Assembly: GCA_963751355.1 (NCBI GenBank)
Contig: CAVVVS010000049.1
Location: 62,001 to 126,000 of the forward strand
Length of the DNA: 64,000 nt
From: CAVVVS01 sp963751355
GTDB lineage: Bacteria > Bacteroidota > Ignavibacteria > Ignavibacteriales > Ignavibacteriaceae
Direction of reading: 5' to 3'
Below, piece by piece: positions 37,746 through 47,121 of this stretch. Below the pieces are notes generated by a model. It ran no database searches. It worked only from the letters and a program-made list of their open reading frames with translations, and was not told the origin of the DNA. The position numbers and the translations under genes are program-made. How positions within the stretch are numbered: the first letter of the stretch is position 1; each line of letters begins with the position of its first letter.

Positions 37746-40268
37746 ATGGTTAATGAAACCGGTAAAATAATATCTCATTATAAAATTGTAGATCAAATAG
37801 GTCGGGGCGGAACGGGAATAGTTTATAAAGCTCAGGATATAAAACTGAAGCGTCCGGTAGCATTGAAGTTTCTTACCTGTAACTTTGATGATTTCGCTGA
37901 AGAAAAACAGCGTTTTATTCAGGAGGCAAAAGCGGCATCGGCTCTTGATCATCCAAATATTTATACTATTTACGAAATAGGTGAGACCGATGAAAAACAG
38001 TTATTCATTGCGATGGCTTTCTATCAAGGTGAGACGCTTCAAAAAAAATTAAATAAAGGTGCGATGGAAATTAACAGGGTAACGGAAATTATCCTGCAAA
38101 TTGCCCGCGGATTAGAGGAAGCTCATTCTAAAGGAATAATCCATCACGACATCAAACCTACTAATATTATGGTTACTCGAGAAAATAAAGTTAAACTGCT
38201 GGATTTCGGGTTGGCAAAATTGCTCCGTTCGAATTTGTCTGCGAAGATTGGGACAACCGTGGAAACAATTTCATATATGTCACCCGAACAGACTCACGGC
38301 GGAAATGTTGATCAGCGTACAGATATTTGGTCACTTGGGGTGATTTTTTATGAGATGCTCTCCGGTGATCTTCCCTTCAAAGGAGATTATGGACAGGCTA
38401 TTATTTACTCAATCCTTAATGAAGAACCTGAACCGGTTTGTGTCAAACGTCCGGATATACCGGATGAAATAGAAAAAATTATCAAAAAATCTTTATCAAA
38501 AAAAGTAGAGGAACGTTACTTTTCATTTAAGGAATTTATTCGCGATGTGGAAGGAGCATGTTCTCCGAAAGATGCTGTTTCTTCTTCTATTTCCGATTCT
38601 AAAAATCAAAACAATTCAATTGCCGTGCTGGATTTTACAAACATTTCCGGCGATCAAACTGTAAATTGGTTGTGCAGCGGATTAGCTGAAACGGTTAATG
38701 TAGATTTACAGAGAATTTACAGTCTAAAAGTAATCAGCCGTGAACAACTGCTGAAGATAGTTATACCATTTCAGGGAGAAAAAATCCCGGAAGAGAAAAT
38801 AATTGAAATCGGAAGAACTATTAAAGCACGGTGGCTTGTGTGGGGAGGTTTTCAAAAATTTGGCGATGCTATTCGTATAACAGCGTCTTTTACAGATGTA
38901 TTTACGGGGGAGATGATAGGTTCTACAAAGATCGACGGTATGATGGACAATATTTTCAAGCTACAAGATGAAATTATTGTTGCTCTTGCAGACACATTGC
39001 ATATCATTCTCTCGCCGGCGGAAAAAAGAAAGATAAAACAGCCTGAAACTTTAGAACTCGAGGCGTATGAATATTATATAAAAGCCCGGCATTTCTTTTA
39101 TAAATTTGAAAGAGACAGCTATGCTGGGGCGCAAAACTTATTCGAAAAAGCTATTGCTATCGATTCTAAATATGCTTTAGCTTATTCGGGGTTAGGCAGT
39201 GTTTATATATCCCGTTTTATTGAAGATACGGATGTACGCGATCTTGATATAGGTATTACATTTTTGCAAAAAGCATTGAATTATGACAGCGAGATAGCGG
39301 AAGCTCATAAGTGGCTCACATATGCGTACACCCGTAAAGAAGAATTTGATGAAGCGGTACAATCTGGTTTAACAGCAGTTAAATTGAACCCCGATAATTT
39401 TTTAACATATTACTTTCTGGGTGTGGCGTATGTTGCCGGAGCTTCAAAAGATTATAATAGCTCGGGATATATTGAAGGAGTAAAACATTTAAAGCATTGT
39501 CTTTCCATTAAAACAAATTATGAAGCAGGACATGAAGTAATTGCCTGGGTGTATATGCTTCATAGCGAGTATAAAGAAGCGGAAATACATCTTAGAAAAG
39601 CTATTGAAATAGAAGAATCTAATTCAACCGAAGGTGCGAAATTTGTTGGGGCCTTTACTCTAATGGGAAATTTGCATTTTCGTGAGAAAGAATTTGAAAA
39701 GGCAGTTAAACTTTATGAACAGGCAATTATATCCCTTGAAAACTCCGGACATTTATATAGCAAGGTGTATCTTTCGCAAACCTATATCGGTCTGGGAAAT
39801 ATTGCATTAATTAAAAAATCTTATGATGAAGCTTTAAGGTTTTTTAAGTTATCCTATGAAACTATCGAACAGAAACCTGGTTTCTTGGGAGCGGGTTACT
39901 TTTTGATTTACACTTATCTTGGCATAGCACGTACATATTATAAATTATCAAGGTTCGAAGATTCAAAAAAATATTTTAATCATGCTTTGGTTTTGTTTGA
40001 AAATAAAGCCGGTTATGATTTTAGCTGGATATGGGAAGCATGTGATGCCCGTGTTTTCTTAGAATTTGCAAAATATTACGGAACGGTAAACCGCGACGCA
40101 GATGTATTTAACTCGTTGAAAAACGCGGTTGAATGTGGTTATATGGACCTTCCCTCCTTAATACTTGATGAAGATTTTATTGCACTTCAGAATATGCAGA
40201 AATTTAAATCTCTTATTCAACAAGTTGAGCACGTAAATACGTTGTTTAAGTCGGGAGTAAAAAATTGA
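37746..40268 (+). CDS. K4: Ser/Thr kinase with atypical HHD loop, TolB-N-like and TPR domains
   Basis: The frame opens at a GTG at 37737, but the ATG at 37746 is preferred. In the 840-residue product the Gly loop (GRGGTGIVYKAQD), VALKF Lys and LDFGLAK are intact. The catalytic loop reads H133-H134-D135-IKPTN, with His replacing the Arg of HRD, so it is a non-RD kinase. The TolB-N-like domain spans about residues 289-421 (IAVLDFTNISGDQTVNWLCSG), and longer, Tet-like TPRs follow. There is no membrane helix. Its TGA stop overlaps the TTG start of K5. Confidence 0.93.
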   Translation: MVNETGKIISHYKIVDQIGRGGTGIVYKAQDIKLKRPVALKFLTCNFDDFAEEKQRFIQEAKAASALDHPNIYTIYEIGETDEKQLFIAMAFYQGETLQKKLNKGAMEINRVTEIILQIARGLEEAHSKGIIHHDIKPTNIMVTRENKVKLLDFGLAKLLRSNLSAKIGTTVETISYMSPEQTHGGNVDQRTDIWSLGVIFYEMLSGDLPFKGDYGQAIIYSILNEEPEPVCVKRPDIPDEIEKIIKKSLSKKVEERYFSFKEFIRDVEGACSPKDAVSSSISDSKNQNNSIAVLDFTNISGDQTVNWLCSGLAETVNVDLQRIYSLKVISREQLLKIVIPFQGEKIPEEKIIEIGRTIKARWLVWGGFQKFGDAIRITASFTDVFTGEMIGSTKIDGMMDNIFKLQDEIIVALADTLHIILSPAEKRKIKQPETLELEAYEYYIKARHFFYKFERDSYAGAQNLFEKAIAIDSKYALAYSGLGSVYISRFIEDTDVRDLDIGITFLQKALNYDSEIAEAHKWLTYAYTRKEEFDEAVQSGLTAVKLNPDNFLTYYFLGVAYVAGASKDYNSSGYIEGVKHLKHCLSIKTNYEAGHEVIAWVYMLHSEYKEAEIHLRKAIEIEESNSTEGAKFVGAFTLMGNLHFREKEFEKAVKLYEQAIISLENSGHLYSKVYLSQTYIGLGNIALIKKSYDEALRFFKLSYETIEQKPGFLGAGYFLIYTYLGIARTYYKLSRFEDSKKYFNHALVLFENKAGYDFSWIWEACDARVFLEFAKYYGTVNRDADVFNSLKNAVECGYMDLPSLILDEDFIALQNMQKFKSLIQQVEHVNTLFKSGVKN

Positions 40269-43200
40269 TTGGTGAAACAGTTTCACATTATAAAATAGTG
40301 GAAAAACTCGGCGAAGGCGGGATGGGAGTGGTATATAAAGCCGAAGATATTAAACTAAAAAGACCGGTTGCTCTAAAATTTTTACCGTCCCGTATTACAT
40401 CTTCCGGGGAAGATCTTGCCCGGCTTACTCAAGAGGCACAGGCAGCGGCAATTTTAAATCACCCTAATATTTGTACTATTTATGCTATAGAAGAAGTGAA
40501 CGAACGACGCTTCATTTCTATGGAATATATGAACGGAATTACATTGAGAAAAAAAATAGCCGATGCACCGATGAAAATTAATGATGTAATTTCATATGCA
40601 ATCCAAATCGGGGAAGCTCTTCAGGAAGCGCATAACAACGGAGTAGTTCATCGGGATATTAAAACCGAAAATATAATGATCAATTCAAAAAACCAGGTGA
40701 AAGTTATGGATTTTGGATTGGCAAAACTAAAAGGCAGTTCGGCGGATCAGGGTAATGAAAGTACTTATGGAACTGCTGCATATATGTCACCCGAGCAAGC
40801 TATGGGCAGGCCTGCTAGCTTTTATTCGGATATCTGGTCATTCGGAGTAGTATGTTATGAAATGCTTACCGGCAAGTTACCCTTTATTCATAATTACGAA
40901 GCTGCAATTATATATTCTATCCTTAACGAAGAACCGATTCCTCCATCTAAAATAAGACCGGATATCTCCCACGATTTAGAAATTATAATATTGACTTGTT
41001 TACAGAAAGAGGAAGAGAAAAGATACCAAAACGCAGAACAAATTATTCATGAACTCCATAACATAAAAAAACATATTGAATCAAAGAATATAAGGGAAAA
41101 ATATGACAGGGAACAGATAAAGGGAGTAAAAAAAGCAACCGAACAAAAACAGGCAACCATCGTTTATATGCAGATTCAGGATTATACCGGATTGATGGAT
41201 AAAGTTGGAAAGGAAAATATTGTCGGAATATTGGAAAAATATTACGATATAATCAACCGGGTAACTCAAAAGTACGGAGGTACTGTAAATAAAACTAAAG
41301 CGAGCGAAGCAGTATTATATTTCGGATTGCCTGAAACAATTGAAAATGCATCACAAAAAGCATTGAACGCCGCCGTTGAGATAAGAAGCGAATTTAGCTA
41401 TTTGTATAAAGAAAATAAAATATCTCAAAAATTCAGTTTAAATATTGCAATTAGCAGCGGGATAGTTATTGCAGGAAGTATAACTTCAGGACAAAATTTA
41501 GAATATACGGTAATCGGAGACCCGGTTGAAATTGCTTCAAGAGTGCTCGAAATGGCTGCGGACGGACAAATACTGGTTGGTTCTTTAACATTCCGGTATC
41601 TAAAAAATATGTTCAATTTTAAATATTATAAATCTCTTTCTTTAAAAGGTAAAAGGGATCCCGTAAAGATTTATGAATTCGAACAGTCAGGCATCAAACC
41701 GGACAAGGATTTGATCCTTTCGAAAAGACTTATTCAGTCCGAAATGGTAGGCAGAAACGAAGAGCTTGACAAATTAGAATACCTGCTGTTAAAAACCATT
41801 AATGGTGACGGATCGGTTGTAAGCATAATTGCCGAAGCAGGAATCGGGAAATCACGATTGATAAACGAATTTAAAAATAAGGAAATATTCAAGCGTGTTG
41901 TAACTTGGGAAGGGAAAGCGGAATCTACCGGTAAAAATGTAAGTTTTCATCCGGTAATAGACATAGTTAAAAAATGGGCACGCATAAATGATAATGATAA
42001 TGAAAGTCAGGCGTTTTCAAAACTTGAAATTACACTATTAAATCTTTTCGGGGAAGAAGCGGACGAAATTATTCCTTTCATTGCAACAATTATGGGGTAT
42101 CGTTTAACCGGAGATTATGAAAAAAGAGTCAATGAAGTTTCTTCAGATGCGCTAAGCAAACTTATTCAAAAAAGTATGCGCCAGCTTGTCTTAAAAATTA
42201 CGGAATTAAATCCGCTGGTGATTATAATAGAGGATTTGCACTGGGCGGATTTATCCTCTATCGAATTATTAAATTCTCTCTTCCGGCTGGCGGAAAAAAA
42301 CAAATTATTATTTATAAATACTATGCGCCCGAACTTTTTTGAAACCGGGGAACGAGCACTTTCGGTTCTTCGCGATAAATATTCAGTTTTTCATACGGAG
42401 GTAAATCTTAATCCGCTTAATATATACGACAGACAAATTCTCATTAAAAATCTGCTTAAAATGCAAGAGCTTCCTCCGCAGATCGGAGAAGCCATTATAA
42501 CCAGCACAGAGGGGAATCCGTTTTTCATAGAAGAAGTAATACGCTCATTAATAGACGATAATATTATTGAAGTAAAAAACGATCGATTTATAATATCGCA
42601 GGATATTAAAAATATAGTTATCCCCGGCACGGTAAAAGATGTTCTTCTTGCGCGAATAGATAAACTGGATGAGTCTACAAAATACGTTTTGAAAATTGCT
42701 TCCGTTATCGGCAGGTATTTTTTGTACGATATTCTGAAAAAAGTGATTAACGAATATGGAGACCCGGATGCTTATACGGGGTACTTAATAAAATTGGAAT
42801 TAATAAAGGAAAATAAAAACAGCGATGACCGCGAATATATGTTTCAACATGCATTGGCTCAGGAAGCTGTTTATGAAACATTATTAACAAAAAATAAACA
42901 GGAACTGCATCTGAAAGTTGCAAAAGCTATAGAAGATTTATATGCCGGAAGAATTGATGATTTCTATGAATTACTTGCTCATCACTATAGTCTTGCAGAC
43001 CATAAAGAAAAAGCCGAAGAATACTTAATTAAAGCAGGAGAAAGGACGTTAAAAAATTCCGCTTCGAACGAAGCGCTTAATTACTTCCGGAAAGCTTTAG
43101 AACTGTACATCAGTAAATACGGCGATAAAGCGGATAAAGAAAAGTTATTTATGTTCGAAAAAAACATCGGAATTTCTTTTTATAATAAGGGCTATTTCAT

Positions 43201-44554
43201 GGATGCAGTCGAGCATTTCAACAAGGCTCTTCAAGCAGCTGGAATTAAAATTAAAAAAAGTTGTTATAGTGAGTGGCTGCGCCTGTCAATTAACTTTATT
43301 TTAATAATATATCATCTATATTCACCTTTCAAACATACAAAAAAATCTCCGACGGAAAAAGATATCGAATTGTTTGATATACAATTTAAAATAGCCAATG
43401 CTTACGCAAATTATAACGGGAAAAAAATGTTCTCCGATTTGTTAAATCTAATAAGAGTAAAAATGAAATTTGCGTTAGACAGTGAAGATGGATTTACGAC
43501 CTATTCATGGGCAAGTTCTTTGTTCAGTTACAGCGGAATATCTTTTCCGCTTAGCAGAAGATTTATCCAAAAAGCAAATTCGATTGCCCGCTCAAACGGA
43601 ATAGATGAAGTTTATAATATGGGGTATGACGAAACAATATTTATTTGCCTATCCGGTAACTGGAAAAGTTTTTCTAATATAAATGAGAAATTACTTGATA
43701 TTAAACTTAGAGCCGGAGATTTATATTATGCTATCTACCAGATCAGTTGGGCACTTTATATTACAATTTCCCGGGGCAATTATGAATATGCGGAATATCT
43801 TATTGAAAAAGGTGATGAGATAAGCGAGACCTATGATTTTGATTACGGAAAACTTTTTATGCTTTCGTCAAGGGCTGACTTGTATTTAAACCAGAGAAAA
43901 TTACAAAAGGCAATTGCATATTATAACGAGGCATGTATTTCTGCGTATAAGATGGGACTTACCTCATGGATCGTCGGCTTGTCCGGTAAAAGAGCAAAAG
44001 CATTTATTTTACTTAACGATTTGAATAAGGCAAAAGATTCACTTAATAAAGCTGAAACGGCTGTCAAAAATTCCGGTTCACTTACTCCCTTGCTTCTATA
44101 TTACTATCAGGCTTATACAATGTATTATTACATTATGGTTCACGAAATCGGAATTAAGGAAGCCTTACCCGAAGCAAGGATGAAAATAATTGAAAGAGAA
44201 ATTAAAAAGTGCCTGAAAAAAGTTGTTAAAGGCTCGAATAAAGTTGCGGATATAAAACCGGAAATTAACAGGTATATAGGAAGATATTATCATCATAAAC
44301 ATGAATATTTTAAGGCGGTTAAATATCTTAATAGAAGCATTGAGTATTCGAAACATCTTGGAGCACTTCCGGAACTGGCAAGGGGGTACCTCGAATTGGG
44401 AACAGTTTTATCTCAATCAAAAATAGATAGTAGCGACAGCATGATTGAAATTTATTTTAATAAGTCCCGTGATATTTTCACAAAATTAAATCTTAATTGG
44501 GATCTGGATGAGATGAACAGAATTGAAAATCATTATACAAGCAAAATTGATTAG
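40265..44554 (+). CDS. K5: Ser/Thr kinase fused to degenerate class III cyclase, AAA-type ATPase and TPRs
   Basis: The 1429-residue protein starts at TTG 40265 overlapping the K4 stop (TTGA). It has an intact kinase domain (residues 10-265; HRDIKTEN, MDFGLAK). A class III nucleotide cyclase-like domain (about 295-475) follows, where both metal Asp positions are lost (Q303 and S347) and the transition-state Asn is E422; R426 is kept. An ATPase of the AAA_16 type has Walker A EAGIGKSRL near 522 and Walker B VIIIEDLHWAD near 652. Helical TPR-like repeats run from about 930. The cyclase is predicted inactive and probably regulatory. No membrane helix is evident. It is likely a cytosolic signal integrator. 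Confidence 0.93.
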   Translation: MIGETVSHYKIVEKLGEGGMGVVYKAEDIKLKRPVALKFLPSRITSSGEDLARLTQEAQAAAILNHPNICTIYAIEEVNERRFISMEYMNGITLRKKIADAPMKINDVISYAIQIGEALQEAHNNGVVHRDIKTENIMINSKNQVKVMDFGLAKLKGSSADQGNESTYGTAAYMSPEQAMGRPASFYSDIWSFGVVCYEMLTGKLPFIHNYEAAIIYSILNEEPIPPSKIRPDISHDLEIIILTCLQKEEEKRYQNAEQIIHELHNIKKHIESKNIREKYDREQIKGVKKATEQKQATIVYMQIQDYTGLMDKVGKENIVGILEKYYDIINRVTQKYGGTVNKTKASEAVLYFGLPETIENASQKALNAAVEIRSEFSYLYKENKISQKFSLNIAISSGIVIAGSITSGQNLEYTVIGDPVEIASRVLEMAADGQILVGSLTFRYLKNMFNFKYYKSLSLKGKRDPVKIYEFEQSGIKPDKDLILSKRLIQSEMVGRNEELDKLEYLLLKTINGDGSVVSIIAEAGIGKSRLINEFKNKEIFKRVVTWEGKAESTGKNVSFHPVIDIVKKWARINDNDNESQAFSKLEITLLNLFGEEADEIIPFIATIMGYRLTGDYEKRVNEVSSDALSKLIQKSMRQLVLKITELNPLVIIIEDLHWADLSSIELLNSLFRLAEKNKLLFINTMRPNFFETGERALSVLRDKYSVFHTEVNLNPLNIYDRQILIKNLLKMQELPPQIGEAIITSTEGNPFFIEEVIRSLIDDNIIEVKNDRFIISQDIKNIVIPGTVKDVLLARIDKLDESTKYVLKIASVIGRYFLYDILKKVINEYGDPDAYTGYLIKLELIKENKNSDDREYMFQHALAQEAVYETLLTKNKQELHLKVAKAIEDLYAGRIDDFYELLAHHYSLADHKEKAEEYLIKAGERTLKNSASNEALNYFRKALELYISKYGDKADKEKLFMFEKNIGISFYNKGYFMDAVEHFNKALQAAGIKIKKSCYSEWLRLSINFILIIYHLYSPFKHTKKSPTEKDIELFDIQFKIANAYANYNGKKMFSDLLNLIRVKMKFALDSEDGFTTYSWASSLFSYSGISFPLSRRFIQKANSIARSNGIDEVYNMGYDETIFICLSGNWKSFSNINEKLLDIKLRAGDLYYAIYQISWALYITISRGNYEYAEYLIEKGDEISETYDFDYGKLFMLSSRADLYLNQRKLQKAIAYYNEACISAYKMGLTSWIVGLSGKRAKAFILLNDLNKAKDSLNKAETAVKNSGSLTPLLLYYYQAYTMYYYIMVHEIGIKEALPEARMKIIEREIKKCLKKVVKGSNKVADIKPEINRYIGRYYHHKHEYFKAVKYLNRSIEYSKHLGALPELARGYLELGTVLSQSKIDSSDSMIEIYFNKSRDIFTKLNLNWDLDEMNRIENHYTSKID

Positions 44555-44679
44555 GTTAAAAAAATTAAATAGAATGGACAAATATTCAATTACGGAAAAT
44601 TTTTCTCGAAAATAAAAGGAATGAATATACATGAAAAGAAGCATGTATACGGAAGTCATTTAAATAAACGGATTAAATT

Positions 44680-47034
44680 ATGATTGGCAAAACAATTCTC
44701 CATTATAGAATATTAGAAAAAATCGGGCAGGGCGGAATGGGCGTAGTCTATCTTGCCGAGGATAAAAATCTTGGACGGAAAGTTGCAATAAAATTTTTAC
44801 CTCATCATATCTCCCCCAATACAGAAGAAAAAGAAAGGTTTAAAATTGAAGCACAGACGGCAGCATCGTTAAATCATCCTAACGTATCAACTATTTATTC
44901 TATAGAAGAAGTTGATAATAATGCCTTTATAGTTATGGAATATATTGAAGGATCCGAGCTAAAAGACAAAATCAAAACCGGTCCGATTCCGGCAGAGGAA
45001 GCTATCAATATAGCTATTCAAATTGCCGAAGGATTAAAAGCCGCCCACAATAAAGGGATTATTCACAGAGATATAAAGTCATCGAATGTTATGATAACCG
45101 GCGATGGAAATGTTAAGGTAATGGATTTTGGATTAGCGGAGATCTGCGGAGGTTCAGAACCTGCTAATTTGAATTCGACTGTTGGTACCGCTGCTTATAT
45201 GTCGCCTGAACAGGTGAAAGGAGAAAGACTAGATCACCGGACGGATATATGGTCTTTCGGTGTTGTCCTTTACGAAATGATTGCCGGTAAGCTGCCTTTT
45301 GTGGGAGATTATGAGCAGGCTATTTCGTATTCAATAGTAAATGAGATACAAAAACCAATATCATCTCATAGGGAAGATGTTCCCAAAGAATTAATTATTA
45401 TTATAAGAAAATGTCTTTCTAAGAATCCGGATGAAAGATATTCCAATGTTGATGAACTTCTGTCGGAACTTAATTCGTTAAGAGAGAAACCTATCTCCGG
45501 GAAACTTTCGGGAAAATATATTGAACGGCAGACAAATAGTAAGCCTAAAATATTAGCGGTTACAGGGATAATATTGTTATTTATTGCGGCTTCATTGATG
45601 ATCTGGAACTTTTTAGGTGAAAATAAATCTGAAAATAACCTTGCTGATAAAGCAGTAAAAAAAATTGCAGTTCTGCCGTTTACAAACATTAATAATGATG
45701 CTGAGGTTAATTTCCTAAGCTTTGCTTTAGCAGATCAAATAATAAATTCACTTGCTTATATAAAAGAACTGCTTGTGCGTCCTTCAAGTTCAATACGACC
45801 CTACCAAAACAAAGCTATTGATCCGGAAGAAATAGCGAATAAATTAAACGTGGATTATATATTATCAGGCAGCTATTTAAAGGAATCCGACGAAATCCGT
45901 TTAACTTTACAATTAATCGACGTTCATACCAATGACCTTGTATGGCATGATAGAATTGAAGTGAAATATGAAAATGCCTTCAAACTTCAGGATATTGTAT
46001 CGCAGAAAGTAGTTAAAGGTTTAAAAGTAAAATTTTCACCGGATCAGGCAGCTATTAAATCAAAGGAAATTCCCGTAGATCCCTTGGCTTATGAATATTT
46101 TTTACGTGCGGTTTCATCCCCGATTACTAACGAGGGAAACCAAATGGCAATTGATCTTCTCGCAAAATCCTTACAAATCGATTCAAATTTTGCCCCTGCT
46201 TACACTGAGCTTGGGAACCGGTATCACACGCTCGCAACTTATAATCCCGGCGAAAGAAATAAATTGAAGGATGCGGAAACTATCTATAAAAAAGCTTTAT
46301 CAATAAACAATCTATCATTAGGTGCTTTAGGAAACCTTGCATCATTGTATACCGAAACGGGTAAATCCGCGGAAGCGGTAGAATTAATAAAAAGAGCACT
46401 AAGTATAAATCCTAATAATGCCGAAACTCATTTTTGGCTTGGATATATTTATAGATATACGGGTCAACTTGATAAAGCTGCAGAGGAGATGGAAACAGCT
46501 GTTAAACTCGATCCGTCAAATGCAAGATTCCGTTCGATCGGCGCTACTTATTTATACCAGAAGCGATATAATAAAGCTATTCAGAGTTTAAACCATTACA
46601 AAGAGTCACCGTACAGTTTGGCTTTTAAAGGCCAGGTATATTTACGGATGAATGAGATAGATTCCGCAAGAAAATATTTTGAAAAGGTGATAAGATTTGA
46701 ACGCGAAAATACACTTGGAATGTGGTCAAAAGCGATGCTCGATTATATAAACGGAAACAGGACGGAAGGTTTAAAGGCGATCAAATCATTGGAAAATTCA
46801 AATGTTTTTGATGCCGAACAATTTTATAATTATGCAAATTTGTACGGTCTTTATGGTAAGAACAAAGATTGTCTAAGATTATTAAAAAGAGCTATTGACG
46901 GCGGCTTTTATTGTTATCCTTTTATGCAGACTGATTCATTTTTGGATCCGGTTAGAAATGATAGAAAGTTTCAGGAAGTGTTGGCTTTAGCAAAGGTAAA
47001 ATACGAAAAATTTAAAAAAACTCTTACTGAGTAA
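44680..47034 (+). CDS. K6: membrane Ser/Thr kinase with extracytoplasmic TolB-N-like and TPR domains
   Basis: The 784-residue protein has a complete kinase domain (VAIKF, HRDIKSSN, MDFGLAE with Glu instead of Lys after DFGLA). It is then the first array member with a transmembrane helix (about residues 290-312, ILAVTGIILLFIAASLMIW). Beyond it lie a TolB-N-like domain of a distinct subtype (about 327-453; IAVLPFTNINNDAEVNFLSFALADQ) and TPRs. The tail ends in the Y-P-F-M-x-x-D-x-F-L-D-P-V-R-N type motif. Single-span topology places the TPR part outside the cytoplasm. It begins the membrane-bound half of the array. Confidence 0.94.
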   Translation: MIGKTILHYRILEKIGQGGMGVVYLAEDKNLGRKVAIKFLPHHISPNTEEKERFKIEAQTAASLNHPNVSTIYSIEEVDNNAFIVMEYIEGSELKDKIKTGPIPAEEAINIAIQIAEGLKAAHNKGIIHRDIKSSNVMITGDGNVKVMDFGLAEICGGSEPANLNSTVGTAAYMSPEQVKGERLDHRTDIWSFGVVLYEMIAGKLPFVGDYEQAISYSIVNEIQKPISSHREDVPKELIIIIRKCLSKNPDERYSNVDELLSELNSLREKPISGKLSGKYIERQTNSKPKILAVTGIILLFIAASLMIWNFLGENKSENNLADKAVKKIAVLPFTNINNDAEVNFLSFALADQIINSLAYIKELLVRPSSSIRPYQNKAIDPEEIANKLNVDYILSGSYLKESDEIRLTLQLIDVHTNDLVWHDRIEVKYENAFKLQDIVSQKVVKGLKVKFSPDQAAIKSKEIPVDPLAYEYFLRAVSSPITNEGNQMAIDLLAKSLQIDSNFAPAYTELGNRYHTLATYNPGERNKLKDAETIYKKALSINNLSLGALGNLASLYTETGKSAEAVELIKRALSINPNNAETHFWLGYIYRYTGQLDKAAEEMETAVKLDPSNARFRSIGATYLYQKRYNKAIQSLNHYKESPYSLAFKGQVYLRMNEIDSARKYFEKVIRFERENTLGMWSKAMLDYINGNRTEGLKAIKSLENSNVFDAEQFYNYANLYGLYGKNKDCLRLLKRAIDGGFYCYPFMQTDSFLDPVRNDRKFQEVLALAKVKYEKFKKTLTE

Positions 47035-47121
47035 TATACTTGTTGAATGAAATACATTTAAAGATGTATGACTTTTATAAAGTTTTTAACTTTGAACTTT
47101 ATATGGAAATAAGGACATATT

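Noticed and set aside
41150..41690. Active adenylate or guanylate cyclase in K5
   Set aside because: Both metal-binding Asp positions and the transition-state Asn are substituted, so the domain is called degenerate.
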